DNA of 9,640 bases. Origin: an uncultured Nitrososphaerales archaeon. GTDB taxonomy: Archaea; Thermoproteota; Nitrososphaeria; Nitrososphaerales; JAAOZN01. Made by a program: the position numbers and the translations under genes. Positions within the stretch are counted from its first letter, which is position 1. The number at the start of each line of letters is the position of its first letter. Below, in pieces: positions 1-6,360 of this stretch. The stretch is from contig CALJAQ010000185.1 in NCBI GenBank assembly GCA_938029515.1, forward strand, positions 1 to 9,640, written 5' to 3'. The notes under the pieces are model-generated. The model ran no database searches and had not been told where the DNA came from. It was given only the letters and a program-made list of their open reading frames with translations.

Positions 1-221
1 GTTCCTATGTCCATATCTGTCTCACCACCATCATCGGTTACGAAGACTTCACCGTGTATGATTGGGTTCATCGTGCCTGCGTCTACATTCAGATACGGAT
101 CTATCTTTATGCATGTAACCTTTAATCCTGAAATCTTTAGAAGCTTGGCCACAGAGGCTGCTGTAACTCCTTTACCTAATCCTGACATCACGCCGCCTGT
201 GACGAAAATATACTTTGGCAC
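1..221 (-). CDS. pyrG: CTP synthase, N-terminal part (runs off the left edge)
   Basis: CTP synthase makes CTP from UTP, ATP and glutamine, the last step of pyrimidine nucleotide synthesis in the cytoplasm. Reading the minus strand from 221 gives 73 codons that match the amidoligase (synthetase) domain start: a Rossmann-like VTGG near residues 7-10, the phosphate loop SGLGKG at 13-18, then [12 protein letters not shown] around 43-54 and [14 protein letters not shown] around 58-71. These are family hallmarks and leave little doubt. The start is GTG at 219-221; an in-frame TAA lies just upstream, so no longer N-terminus is possible. A TATA-like box about 25 bases upstream suggests its own leaderless transcript, although it also lies 37 bases behind the PhoU gene on the same strand and may be co-transcribed. 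The glutaminase domain would lie outside the window. Confidence 0.95.
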   Translation of the reverse strand, partial: MPKYIFVTGGVMSGLGKGVTAASVAKLLKISGLKVTCIKIDPYLNVDAGTMNPIIHGEVFVTDDGGETDMDIG

Positions 222-241
222 ACCACTCGCCCTACCTGCAG

Positions 242-249
242 AAAATTAA
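242..249 (-). promoter_or_regulatory. TATA-like box for pyrG
   Basis: On the minus strand TTAATTTT is followed by 20 bases and then the GTG start of pyrG, the usual archaeal spacing for a leaderless transcript. No convincing Shine-Dalgarno sequence sits before the GTG, which fits. It overlaps the space behind the PhoU gene. Confidence 0.45.
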
Positions 250-258
250 GTCTTTAGT

Positions 259-1254
259 CTACTCGACTAAAGGATACATCGGATACGCTAAATCAGCGAT
301 GTCTACAGCGCACCTAGCTATTCTTGAAAAGCTGGACGCGACGCGAGATATTACCGAAGCGTTTTCGTTAGATCCTATGAACCTCTCAAGCTTGGCTATC
401 TCCCCCACCACATCATCGTAGAGCTGCACCACCTGCCTACCTTCCTCAGAGTTCTTGGCTAGAAAGGCTTTGACAGCAGATTCCTGCATCACTCCAAGCG
501 TTTTTAAGATATTCAAAGCCGCCTCCTTCTCGAAGTCGCCTATTGCCTCTTCAAGCGGGTGCGTTGAAGACTTCGCTATATCTTCAGCTGTATCTCCTAT
601 CGCTTCAAGTAGGTAGGATGAGAGCCTATAGTCCAAGCAGTCGATAGTTGAGAGCTTCAGTTTGGCAGCGAGCTTGTTGTCTATCGCCGCTGATCTAACC
701 AACCTAACGAGTAGGAAGTAGAGGCGGTCAACTTCATCATCTCTTTCGGAGATAGACCTCTTTAGAAGCGTATCACCTTGCATCAAGGCTTGGACAGCGT
801 CGGGCAGCATACCCATCGTTATAAGGTGCATCCGTCTGAAGGTCTTCTCAGGATCTAAAGTTGTTGCTTCAAGAAGGAATTGTGCAGTTATAGACTTTGC
901 GTCTTCTTCAACTATCTCTAATCCTACAAGTTGGCGTATAGCCTTCTTCATGGCTTGCGCATCTTCGTAAGGTATCCTTTCTCTGCTGACTATCCTTATT
1001 ATGTCGAACCCAAGGAGGTATGAGCCTGTTATTAGATTTATCAGCCTCCTCATATACTGGGTAGGGTAGGTTAAAAGGATCTCTTTGGGTTTCTTTTCAG
1101 ACTCAGAGGCTGGAAAGATTAGGATGCTCCCTCCAGGGGTGACCTCTAATGCGAGGAGGCTCCCTTTGATTATCTTATTCTTTCTAACCCAGTCTTTAGG
1201 TAGAGATATTAGGAGTGTCCCTCCACCCATCTCTTGTGTTCTTCTAAGCTCCAA
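259..1254 (-). CDS. AbrB/SpoVT-PhoU phosphate-uptake-type regulator
   Basis: A two-part protein of 331 residues typical of archaea. Residues 1-48 form a swapped-hairpin AbrB-like DNA-binding domain, seen as RRTQEMGGGTLLISLPKDWV at 4-23 followed by KIIKGSLLALEV. The rest is helical with PhoU-like segments (for example RRMHLITMGMLPDAV near 139-153 and AIGDTAEDIA near 218-227). PhoU proteins are linked to phosphate transport control; archaeal AbrB-PhoU fusions are thought to be regulators, but the exact targets are unknown, and no pst transporter is visible here. The start is TTG at 1252-1254: the next in-frame ATG (residue 9) would cut into the conserved RRTQ segment. It lies 37 bases behind the sulfite-oxidase-like gene and 37 bases before pyrG, all minus strand. 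The DNA-binding role is inferred from the fold. Confidence 0.85.
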   Translation of the reverse strand: MELRRTQEMGGGTLLISLPKDWVRKNKIIKGSLLALEVTPGGSILIFPASESEKKPKEILLTYPTQYMRRLINLITGSYLLGFDIIRIVSRERIPYEDAQAMKKAIRQLVGLEIVEEDAKSITAQFLLEATTLDPEKTFRRMHLITMGMLPDAVQALMQGDTLLKRSISERDDEVDRLYFLLVRLVRSAAIDNKLAAKLKLSTIDCLDYRLSSYLLEAIGDTAEDIAKSSTHPLEEAIGDFEKEAALNILKTLGVMQESAVKAFLAKNSEEGRQVVQLYDDVVGEIAKLERFIGSNENASVISRVASSFSRIARCAVDIADLAYPMYPLVE

Positions 1255-1291
1255 TCCTAATCTATTTGTCTATAGAGATGGTCTCTTTTAT

Positions 1292-1299
1292 CTATATTT
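1292..1299 (-). promoter_or_regulatory. possible TATA box for the PhoU gene
   Basis: AAATATAG on the minus strand lies about 40 bases upstream of the TTG start, which would leave a leader of roughly a dozen bases carrying TTAGGA. It overlaps the stop codon of the upstream gene. Weak: the two genes could equally share a transcript. Confidence 0.25.
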
Positions 1300-1867
1300 C
1301 TTTTTTGAACCTCTCTTCACCCCAGACGTTTCCCCGCTCATGGTAGCCCCTAGCCTCCCAGTAGCCGTCGACATACTCCCTTAGGAACCTTATAACGTGA
1401 AGCCACTTAGCGCTCTTCCAAGCGTATAGATGTGGTATAAAGGGTCTTGCTGGGAAACCTTGCTCTATTGTAAGAGGGTGCCCACCCATCTTCAACACTA
1501 TAATAGCGTCATCTGAGAGCGCGTCTTCAATAGGGACGGGGGTTGTATAACCATCTAAGCATATGAATAACACGTATTTGGCTTCAGGCTTAGGCTTCAC
1601 GTTTAAGGCTAAAGTTTTAAGCTTAACACCCCCGAATTTAACCGAAGGCACGCTCCATTTAGTGACGCAGTGGAAGTCTCTTACAACTTCGCACCACATT
1701 AACGGTGAAAGCAGCTCATTGTATGTTAATGTTAGAGTCTTTTCGACCTCCCCATCAATAGTTAGCCTCCACTTTTGAATGTCTATGTGCGGTGTGCCTA
1801 AAGCTGAGTATATTATGAATCGATTTATGTAGTGTTGCCCCAGTGGCAGCGGATTTGTCTCTTCCAC
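1292..1867 (-). CDS. small sulfite-oxidase-like molybdopterin oxidoreductase
   Basis: This 191-residue protein is close to a bare SUOX molybdopterin-binding domain. The signature DFHCVTKWS at 64-72 carries Cys67, the expected thiolate ligand of molybdenum. Further family features are LTIDGEVE (35-42), GGVKLKTL (79-86), the loop [20 protein letters not shown] (129-148) and WKSAKW at 150-155, ending in [12 protein letters not shown]. There is no Tat signal, transmembrane helix or heme domain, so it is probably cytoplasmic and needs a separate electron partner. Substrate cannot be told: relatives act on sulfite, oxidised methionine or unknown compounds. The GTG start gives the usual start of the family (LPLGQHY). 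It is divergent from trmO and upstream of the PhoU gene. Confidence 0.85.
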   Translation of the reverse strand: MEETNPLPLGQHYINRFIIYSALGTPHIDIQKWRLTIDGEVEKTLTLTYNELLSPLMWCEVVRDFHCVTKWSVPSVKFGGVKLKTLALNVKPKPEAKYVLFICLDGYTTPVPIEDALSDDAIIVLKMGGHPLTIEQGFPARPFIPHLYAWKSAKWLHVIRFLREYVDGYWEARGYHERGNVWGEERFKKEI

Positions 1868-1890
1868 AAGTGTTATATGCGCTCTGCTTG

Positions 1891-1905
1891 CCTAAAGCCT
1901 TTAGG
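1891..1905. promoter_or_regulatory. palindrome in the divergent sulfite-oxidase-like/trmO promoter
   Basis: CCTAAAGCCTTTAGG is a perfect 7-base inverted repeat around a single central C. It lies 23-38 bases upstream of the GTG of the sulfite-oxidase-like gene, covering the position where a TATA box is expected, and about 40 bases upstream of trmO. A regulator-binding site is an inference from position and symmetry. Confidence 0.35.
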
Positions 1906-1911
1906 GTTACA

Positions 1912-1925
1912 GTTAAGTAGTTATG
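1912..1925 (+). promoter_or_regulatory. possible TATA region for trmO-amrS operon
   Basis: GTTAAGTA followed by TAGTTATG lies roughly 25-33 bases before the ATG at 1947 (or the GTG at 1944). No Shine-Dalgarno sequence precedes the start, so a leaderless transcript is likely. Which of the two overlapping boxes is used cannot be told. Confidence 0.35.
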
Positions 1926-1946
1926 TGAACGATCAAACTGTAAGTG

Positions 1947-2405
1947 ATGGTTAGTATAGAGCCTTTAGGCTACGTAAGATCAGAGTTTGATGAAGATAAA
2001 GGTGACAGAAACGAGGGCCAGGCAGTACTCGAACTGAATCCTAGATACAGTGAGGCTTTAGATGGTATCGAAGAATACTCACATATAATCGTAATCTTCT
2101 GGATGCATAAGCTCGACATCAAGCTTCGCACCATCCTAAAGATACGCCCAAGAGGGAGGGAAGACGCACCTTTGGTCGGAGTCTTAGCGACGAGAGGCAA
2201 GATAAGACCGAATCCGATAGGTCTTAGTGTGGTAGAGCTTGTTGAGCGAAGGGGTAATCTGATAAAGGTTAAGGGGCTTGATGCTTATGACGGTTCACCC
2301 ATCTTAGACATAAAACCCTATGACTACTATGATGTGAAAGAGGGTGTAAGGGTGCCTGAATGGTGGCTGAAGATTAGCAGAAAAGGTCAGAGCAGATGTT
2401 GTTAA
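1947..2405 (+). CDS. trmO: TrmO-like tRNA methyltransferase (TsaA/YaeB family)
   Basis: TrmO methylates the N6 of threonylcarbamoyl-adenosine at position 37 of certain tRNAs using S-adenosylmethionine; it is a small beta-barrel enzyme unlike other methyltransferases. The 152-residue protein shows the family motifs in order: IEPLGYVRSEF at the N-terminus, a YSHIIVIFWMHKLD stretch at 44-57, ATRGKIRPNPIGLSVVELV at 81-99 and DGSPILDIKPY at 115-125. The ATG at 1947 is preferred for its spacing to TATA-like sequence; a GTG three bases earlier is possible and changes one residue. The protein ends in a Cys-Cys pair. Its last 10 bases overlap the start of amrS, which indicates co-translation. Archaeal members have been less studied than the E. 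coli enzyme, so the exact tRNA target is inferred. Confidence 0.88.
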   Translation: MVSIEPLGYVRSEFDEDKGDRNEGQAVLELNPRYSEALDGIEEYSHIIVIFWMHKLDIKLRTILKIRPRGREDAPLVGVLATRGKIRPNPIGLSVVELVERRGNLIKVKGLDAYDGSPILDIKPYDYYDVKEGVRVPEWWLKISRKGQSRCC

Positions 2406-3472
2406 ACGGAACATCACCTCCCACATATCATTTAAGAAAGGCAAGTGTAAGAGCAGCACACCTGTTTGAAGAGGCTGGTGAAGGCAGGGTAAGATGCGGC
2501 GCATGTGAAAGAAGATGCTTAATACCAAACGGTGGAAAAGGATTCTGCGGAACTAGATATAATGTAGATAGCCAACTCTACACGATAACATACGGCTCAA
2601 TATCATCAATCTCAATAAACCCAATAGAAAAGAAGCCGCTCTACCACTACTGGCCTGGAAGCAGGGCGTTAACGATAGGTACGTGGGGCTGCAACTTCAC
2701 CTGCCCTTGGTGCCAGAACTACGACATCAGCAAGAAGAAGCCTACACAGACAGATGAAATCATAGAACCTAAGGCCCTTGTGAGGCTGGCTGAAGTAGAA
2801 AGGTGCCAGGGGATATCCTTCTCATTTAACGAGCCGACTATGCTCCTCGAATACGCTCTTGATGTCTTCCCTCTCGCTAAGAAGCGCGGACTATACTGCC
2901 ACTATGTGAGTAATGGATACATGAGCGCTGACGCGCTCCGCCTATTAGTTGAAGCTGGTATGGATGCTATAAAGGTGGATGTAAAGGGCGGTGAGCAGGT
3001 AGTGAAAAGGTTCTGCGGCGCCTCCCCGACTCCGATCTGGAGGAACATAGGGTTGGCCAAAGAGCTTGGATTGCACGTTGAGGTTGTTCTCCTCCTCATA
3101 CCTAATGTAAACGACAACATAGATGAGGTAAAGGAGGTCGCTCGAAGGGTTAGAGATACAGCTGGCGAAGACACCCCTCTACACATCACAAGATTCTACC
3201 CTGCATACAAGATGATCAACACATCTCCAACACCTCTCTCCACATTAGAGGCAGCGGTGGAAGAGGCCAGAAAAGAGGGGCTAAACTACGTCTACATAGG
3301 AAACGTGGTTGGGCACGACTATGAGAACACCCGCTGCCCAACATGCAGAACCCTCTTAATAGAGCGATACGGTTTCACACTCACCCGCTACACTATAACC
3401 CCTGATAAGAAATGCCCTAAATGCGGTGAAAGCATACCTATCATCGGAGAACCGCTAAGAACAATAGAATGA
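2396..3472 (+). CDS. amrS: AmmeMemoRadiSam-system radical SAM enzyme (AmrS)
   Basis: The 358-residue protein belongs to the PflA-like radical SAM family that usually travels with AMMECR1 and Memo proteins; its reaction and substrate are not known. The radical SAM cluster motif is CNFTCPWC (Cys99, Cys103, Cys106), preceded by LTIGTWG. An N-terminal cysteine set (Cys34, Cys37, Cys41, Cys51; pattern RCGACERRC then GFCGTRYN) is typical of AmrS. Other family segments are FSFNEPTM at 142-149, DAIKVDVKG at 190-198 and HITRFYP at 263-269. A C-terminal zinc ribbon follows (CPTC at 314-317, CPKC at 340-343). The ATG overlaps the end of trmO by 10 bases, and the stop overlaps the next gene as ATGA. AMMECR1 and Memo genes are not in this window. 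Family confident, role open. Confidence 0.92.
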   Translation: MLLNGTSPPTYHLRKASVRAAHLFEEAGEGRVRCGACERRCLIPNGGKGFCGTRYNVDSQLYTITYGSISSISINPIEKKPLYHYWPGSRALTIGTWGCNFTCPWCQNYDISKKKPTQTDEIIEPKALVRLAEVERCQGISFSFNEPTMLLEYALDVFPLAKKRGLYCHYVSNGYMSADALRLLVEAGMDAIKVDVKGGEQVVKRFCGASPTPIWRNIGLAKELGLHVEVVLLLIPNVNDNIDEVKEVARRVRDTAGEDTPLHITRFYPAYKMINTSPTPLSTLEAAVEEARKEGLNYVYIGNVVGHDYENTRCPTCRTLLIERYGFTLTRYTITPDKKCPKCGESIPIIGEPLRTIE

Positions 3473-4302
3473 CTCCTAAACTATATCTTAGAGCTAAAGG
3501 TGTTTCCCAAAGAGATGTCGAAGATATTGTAAAAGTTATCACAGAATGCTACGCAACACTACCCCACAACTTAGAGGTTGTTGAAGTGAACATCTTCCAA
3601 AAGAGCAGCGAAGCATTAGCCTTCCTAGCCTCACAAGCCCAGAAGGCTGGTGTGAAGTCAATCAGCTTTGACGAAGAATTCTACGCATACCACCAAGCTT
3701 GGACTGGCTTACCTAGTATAATCATCAGCATAGAGAAGCTCAGCACTCTAACCCAGATTCTAATAGAGGCTTGCATAAGACACGAGGTGGCACATTCTGT
3801 GCTACACGGTGAACTCCGCTACTATGTCATACCCATTCCTCCAGCCTACCAAAGGCTCAAGGGTTGCTTCAAACTACCTAACGAATACCTGCTCGACTTA
3901 ACCTACCTAACCTCCATAGCCGTAAAAGACTACGAGGCAACAAAACTGCTCTACACACACAACTACAAAGAGGATCAAATAAAGTATGCTGAACACTTAT
4001 TAGACGAAGGATTAGACATAAGCCTCTGGAAGATCGTAGAGCAGAACCCTTCTGCAAAAGCCCTCTTCCTGACAGCAAACTTAAAAGTGCCCTTCTGTAT
4101 AAAACCACTCTTAAACCAACAGAACATTTACCTACGCAAAAAACTCGAAAACTGCTTACAACCTCTACAAGAATACCAGCAGAAGCTTATAGAAATAGTA
4201 GATGAGGCTGCAGAACGATTCGGCGAAGACACATACCACAACATACAGATAGCCTCTGAAGTCAATAAACAGAGGATCCTACAAAAGATCTTCACGACAT
4301 AA
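3469..4302 (+). CDS. unrecognised HEVAH (HExxH) putative metalloprotein
   Basis: I do not recognise this 277-residue family. The one clear landmark is HEVAH at residues 105-109, inside the context ACIRHEVAHSVLHGE, a zinc-metallopeptidase type HExxH helix. The third histidine at 113 and Glu115 do not fit the metzincin spacing; a gluzincin-type third ligand could be Asp154 or Glu156 in the segment VKDYEATKL, as in many HExxH...E proteases. The first 90 residues look alpha/beta, the rest mainly helical. No signal peptide or membrane helix is visible, so it is probably cytoplasmic. Its ATG overlaps the amrS stop (ATGA), giving a three-gene translational unit trmO-amrS-this gene. A peptidase acting with or maturing an AmrS-related protein is possible but unproven; a non-catalytic metal-binding role is the alternative. 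Confidence 0.85.
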   Translation: MTPKLYLRAKGVSQRDVEDIVKVITECYATLPHNLEVVEVNIFQKSSEALAFLASQAQKAGVKSISFDEEFYAYHQAWTGLPSIIISIEKLSTLTQILIEACIRHEVAHSVLHGELRYYVIPIPPAYQRLKGCFKLPNEYLLDLTYLTSIAVKDYEATKLLYTHNYKEDQIKYAEHLLDEGLDISLWKIVEQNPSAKALFLTANLKVPFCIKPLLNQQNIYLRKKLENCLQPLQEYQQKLIEIVDEAAERFGEDTYHNIQIASEVNKQRILQKIFTT

Positions 4303-4340
4303 ACCGCATACAGAATAAAACCAACATCTTAACACTAATC

Positions 4341-4348
4341 TTTATAAG
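4341..4348 (+). promoter_or_regulatory. TATA box upstream of the 4368-4450 RNA candidate / nnrE
   Basis: TTTATAAG is a near-consensus archaeal TATA box in an AT-rich stretch. A start point about 25 bases further on would fall near 4368-4371, exactly where the composition turns GC-rich, and about 100 bases before the nnrE start codon. So the transcript either begins with a separate small RNA or carries an unusually long leader. Confidence 0.55.
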
Positions 4349-4367
4349 AGTAGTAGCCGGAAATTAA

Positions 4368-4450
4368 ATGGGATGAAGTGATCGCCGCTCCAGACTGAGC
4401 TCAGAGACACCCCAGTCTCTGAACGTTGAAGAACTCGCGACGATCTGACC
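4368..4450 (+). ncRNA. candidate structured RNA (small RNA or nnrE leader)
   Basis: A GC-rich, non-coding stretch behind a good TATA box. It contains a perfect 8-base stem, TCAGAGAC (4401-4408) with GTCTCTGA (4415-4422) around a 6-base loop, and a competing 6-base stem, AGACTG (4392-4397) with CAGTCT (4413-4418); the two cannot form together. Box C/D-like elements are also present: GATGAAG at 4372-4378, TTGAAGA at 4426-4432 and CTGA at 4395, 4419 and 4445, with exactly 12 bases between TTGAAGA and the last CTGA, the usual guide length. The C boxes are imperfect and the remaining spacing is too long for a standard C/D guide RNA. A leader with switching hairpins for nnrE is the other reading. 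No long reading frame covers it. Confidence 0.35.
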
Positions 4451-4469
4451 TAAAGAAACGGGGGATGAT

Positions 4470-5138
4470 TTGAGCGCCAAGACGATAACACCTGAGCAGA
4501 TGCGCGCGGTTGAGGAGAGGTCAGCTGCTTTAGGCGTCTCCAGGCTGCTCCTGATGGAGAACGCTGGTTGCGCCGTCGCTAAGGCTGTCTTAGATTTAGG
4601 TGCCCATCTTACCAGAGGTGTTCTAGTAGTTGCTGGGCTTGGGAATAACGGTGGAGACGGCTTTGTTGCAGCGCGCCACCTTGCCTGCGAAGGTGTGAAA
4701 GTCAAGGTCATCCTGCTCGGTAGGGGTGAAGATATAAAAGGTGTAGAAGCCGCTGTAAACTGGAGTGTTGTGCGCAGCATGAAGCGCTCCATCACAACTA
4801 TAGAGGCTGATGACAGATACGCTCTTCAAACCAACCAACACCTATTTGATGAATGCGGCTTGATAGTTGACGCCATATTCGGCACAGGAGTGAAAGGTGA
4901 AGTTAGAGAACCATTCGCTACAGCCATAGATCTAATCAACAACTCTAAAGCATATAAGATCTCAGTCGACTTGCCTTCTGGACTAGACCCATTAACAGGC
5001 GAGGTTAAGAGCAAAGCGGTCAAAGCAGACCTAACCATAACCTTTCACAAAGCCAAACCAGGCCTACTGAAGAACAAAGAGTTTGTAGGACGATTGGTTA
5101 TAGCATCGATAGGCATACCGCCAGAGGCTGAGCTGTAA
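4470..5138 (+). CDS. nnrE: NAD(P)H-hydrate epimerase, stand-alone YjeF-N domain
   Basis: The enzyme interconverts the R and S forms of hydrated NAD(P)H so that a partner dehydratase can restore the damaged cofactor. The 222-residue protein shows the YjeF_N features: ITPEQMRAVEE near 6-16, LLLMENAG at 26-33, GLGNNGGDG at 56-64, VDAIFGTG at 133-140, SVDLPSGLDP at 165-174 and FHKAKPGLL at 192-200. It starts with TTG at 4470, preceded by GGGGG five bases away; the internal ATG at residue 11 would remove the conserved N-terminal segment. Many archaea and bacteria fuse this domain to the ADP- or ATP-dependent dehydratase; here the frame stops at IGIPPEAEL, where the fusion would continue, and a hydrolase gene follows after one base. 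The dehydratase must be elsewhere or absent. Confidence 0.88.
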   Translation: MSAKTITPEQMRAVEERSAALGVSRLLLMENAGCAVAKAVLDLGAHLTRGVLVVAGLGNNGGDGFVAARHLACEGVKVKVILLGRGEDIKGVEAAVNWSVVRSMKRSITTIEADDRYALQTNQHLFDECGLIVDAIFGTGVKGEVREPFATAIDLINNSKAYKISVDLPSGLDPLTGEVKSKAVKADLTITFHKAKPGLLKNKEFVGRLVIASIGIPPEAEL

Positions 5139-5139
5139 A

Positions 5140-5754
5140 TTGGGTGTGCTGCAGATACTTGTAGGCTCGATGCAGAACTTCACCTACCTCATCTGGGATG
5201 ATAATACAAAGGAGGCTGCGGTTATAGACCCATCCTGGGATCTGGAGAAGGTGCTCAAAGAGGCTGAGCTGAGAGGCCTTAAGATAAGATACATACTTAA
5301 CACTCATACACACTACGACCACTGCGTAGGAAACGAGCAAATAAAGAGGAGGACAGGTGCTATCACAATAGGAGGCAGGGGTGCCGAGATTAAACTTGAC
5401 AAGACTATCGAGGATGGGGAGCAGATACCATTAGGTAGAGTGAAGATAACAGCCATCCACACACCAGGTCACTCACCTGACGGCATCTGCTACTTATTTG
5501 AAGGAAACCTCTTCACAGGAGACACACTATTCGTAGGTGAATGCGGAAGAACAGATTTAAGCGGGGGGAGCGCAGAAGACCTCTACGAAAGTCTATTTAA
5601 TAAAATACTAAAGCTAGATGACGATATTAAAGTGTACCCTGGACACGACTATGGCCCATCACCTTATTCAACTATAGGCTTTGAGCGTAGAAACAACTAT
5701 ACACTTCAGCCGAGGTCAAAAAAAGAGTTCGTCAGGTTTATGCTAACCCCCTGA
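5140..5754 (+). CDS. metallo-beta-lactamase-fold hydrolase, glyoxalase II / persulfide dioxygenase-like
   Basis: A 204-residue binuclear or mononuclear metal hydrolase-fold protein. All metal-binding motifs are present: HTHYDH (His56, His58, Asp60, His61), PGHSPDG (His111), FTGDTLF (Asp128) and PGHDYG (His169). The segment CGRTDLSGGS at 135-144 and the C-terminal YSTIGFERRNN resemble ETHE1-type persulfide dioxygenases as well as hydroxyacylglutathione hydrolases, so either thioester hydrolysis or persulfide oxidation is possible; sequence by eye cannot decide. The helical C-terminal region of true glyoxalase II is shortened. The start is TTG at 5140, one base after the nnrE stop, with GTG at 5146 as an alternative. 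The gene is in the same operon as nnrE and converges on sod with only six bases between the stops. Confidence 0.85.
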   Translation: MGVLQILVGSMQNFTYLIWDDNTKEAAVIDPSWDLEKVLKEAELRGLKIRYILNTHTHYDHCVGNEQIKRRTGAITIGGRGAEIKLDKTIEDGEQIPLGRVKITAIHTPGHSPDGICYLFEGNLFTGDTLFVGECGRTDLSGGSAEDLYESLFNKILKLDDDIKVYPGHDYGPSPYSTIGFERRNNYTLQPRSKKEFVRFMLTP

Positions 5755-5759
5755 CGAAC
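5718..5759 (-). terminator. hairpin plus T-tract terminator of sod
   Basis: Read on the minus strand, two bases... that is, starting one base after the sod stop codon, GTTCGTCAGG (5759-5750) pairs perfectly with CCTGACGAAC (5736-5727) over a 13-base loop, and is followed by TC and seven Ts (5724-5718). This has the form of a bacterial intrinsic terminator. The stem overlaps the last codons and the stop codon of the convergent hydrolase gene; on the plus strand no T-tract follows, so the signal points toward sod. Confidence 0.75.
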
Positions 5760-5760
5760 C

Positions 5761-6339
5761 TTAGAGTCTAGAGGCTACTACACTCCAGTCGATGTTTTTG
5801 AAGAAGGCTTCTATGTAGTCCGCTCGCTTTAGCCCATAGTCGATCATAAATGCGTGCTCGAATACATCCATTACGAGTAGCGGTTTGCAGCCAGCTAGGT
5901 GACCAACATCGTGCTCGTTGATCCAAGAGTTGTATAGTTTGTTTGATGATTGATCGAGGTAGAGGACCACCCAGCCTATTCCTCTTACGACGCCTGTTGC
6001 TTTAAACTCCTTCTCCCATTCAGCGTAGCCGCCGAAGTCTTCATTTACCTTCTTTGCAAGGTCTGAGTTTTTGTCAAGCATTTTCCCACCGTTTACCAAG
6101 TTGTCGAAGTAGTATTCGTGGAGCCTCATTCCGTTCCATTCCCATCCGAATCTCCTCTTTAACTCGGCGTATTCAGGTGTGTTTGCTTTACCTTCTCTTA
6201 GCATAGCCTTTAAGGTGTCTGCGAGTTTGTTAGTGTTATTTACGTAGCCTTGGTAGAGTGTGAAGTGGTTCTTGAGGAGCTGGTCGCTGAAGCCAGGAGT
6301 GCCAAGTAACCTACTATAGTCTTTTGCCTGATAGCTCAT
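5761..6339 (-). CDS. sod: superoxide dismutase, Fe/Mn family
   Basis: Converts superoxide to oxygen and hydrogen peroxide in the cytoplasm. The 192-residue protein carries the four expected metal ligands: His25 (KNHFTLY), His74 (MRLHEYYF), Asp158 and His162 (MDVFEHAF), plus GYVNNTN at 31-37 and DYGLKRADYIEAFF at 167-180. Two things differ from the textbook family: the segment after His25 is one residue shorter and lacks the His-His pair that normally includes the active-site gateway histidine (Tyr29 stands near it), and the usual DVWEHA reads DVFEHA. His143 in NEHD may replace the second-sphere Gln, so metal preference cannot be read off. The ATG at 6337-6339 follows a TATA-like box by about 27 bases (leaderless). 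A strong hairpin-T-tract follows the stop. Confidence 0.95.
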   Translation of the reverse strand: MSYQAKDYSRLLGTPGFSDQLLKNHFTLYQGYVNNTNKLADTLKAMLREGKANTPEYAELKRRFGWEWNGMRLHEYYFDNLVNGGKMLDKNSDLAKKVNEDFGGYAEWEKEFKATGVVRGIGWVVLYLDQSSNKLYNSWINEHDVGHLAGCKPLLVMDVFEHAFMIDYGLKRADYIEAFFKNIDWSVVASRL

Positions 6340-6360
6340 AGTTATAAACTGGTAGTTGGA

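Noticed and set aside
7..249. 80-codon plus-strand frame at the left edge
   Set aside because: It is the complement of the pyrG N-terminus, whose minus-strand translation has clear CTP synthase motifs.
1085..1384. 99-codon plus-strand frame across the PhoU/sulfite-oxidase-like junction
   Set aside because: Antisense to two well-supported genes, with no recognisable features.
4368..4450. Firm call of the gap as a box C/D guide RNA
   Set aside because: C boxes are imperfect and the spacing between the first C-like box and the D' box next to TTGAAGA is about 40 bases, far longer than normal; kept only as a generic RNA candidate.
4364..4795. 143-codon minus-strand frame overlapping the RNA candidate and nnrE
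   Set aside because: Low-complexity Ser/Thr/Pro/Ala-rich translation opposite a gene with strong YjeF motifs; no conserved pattern.
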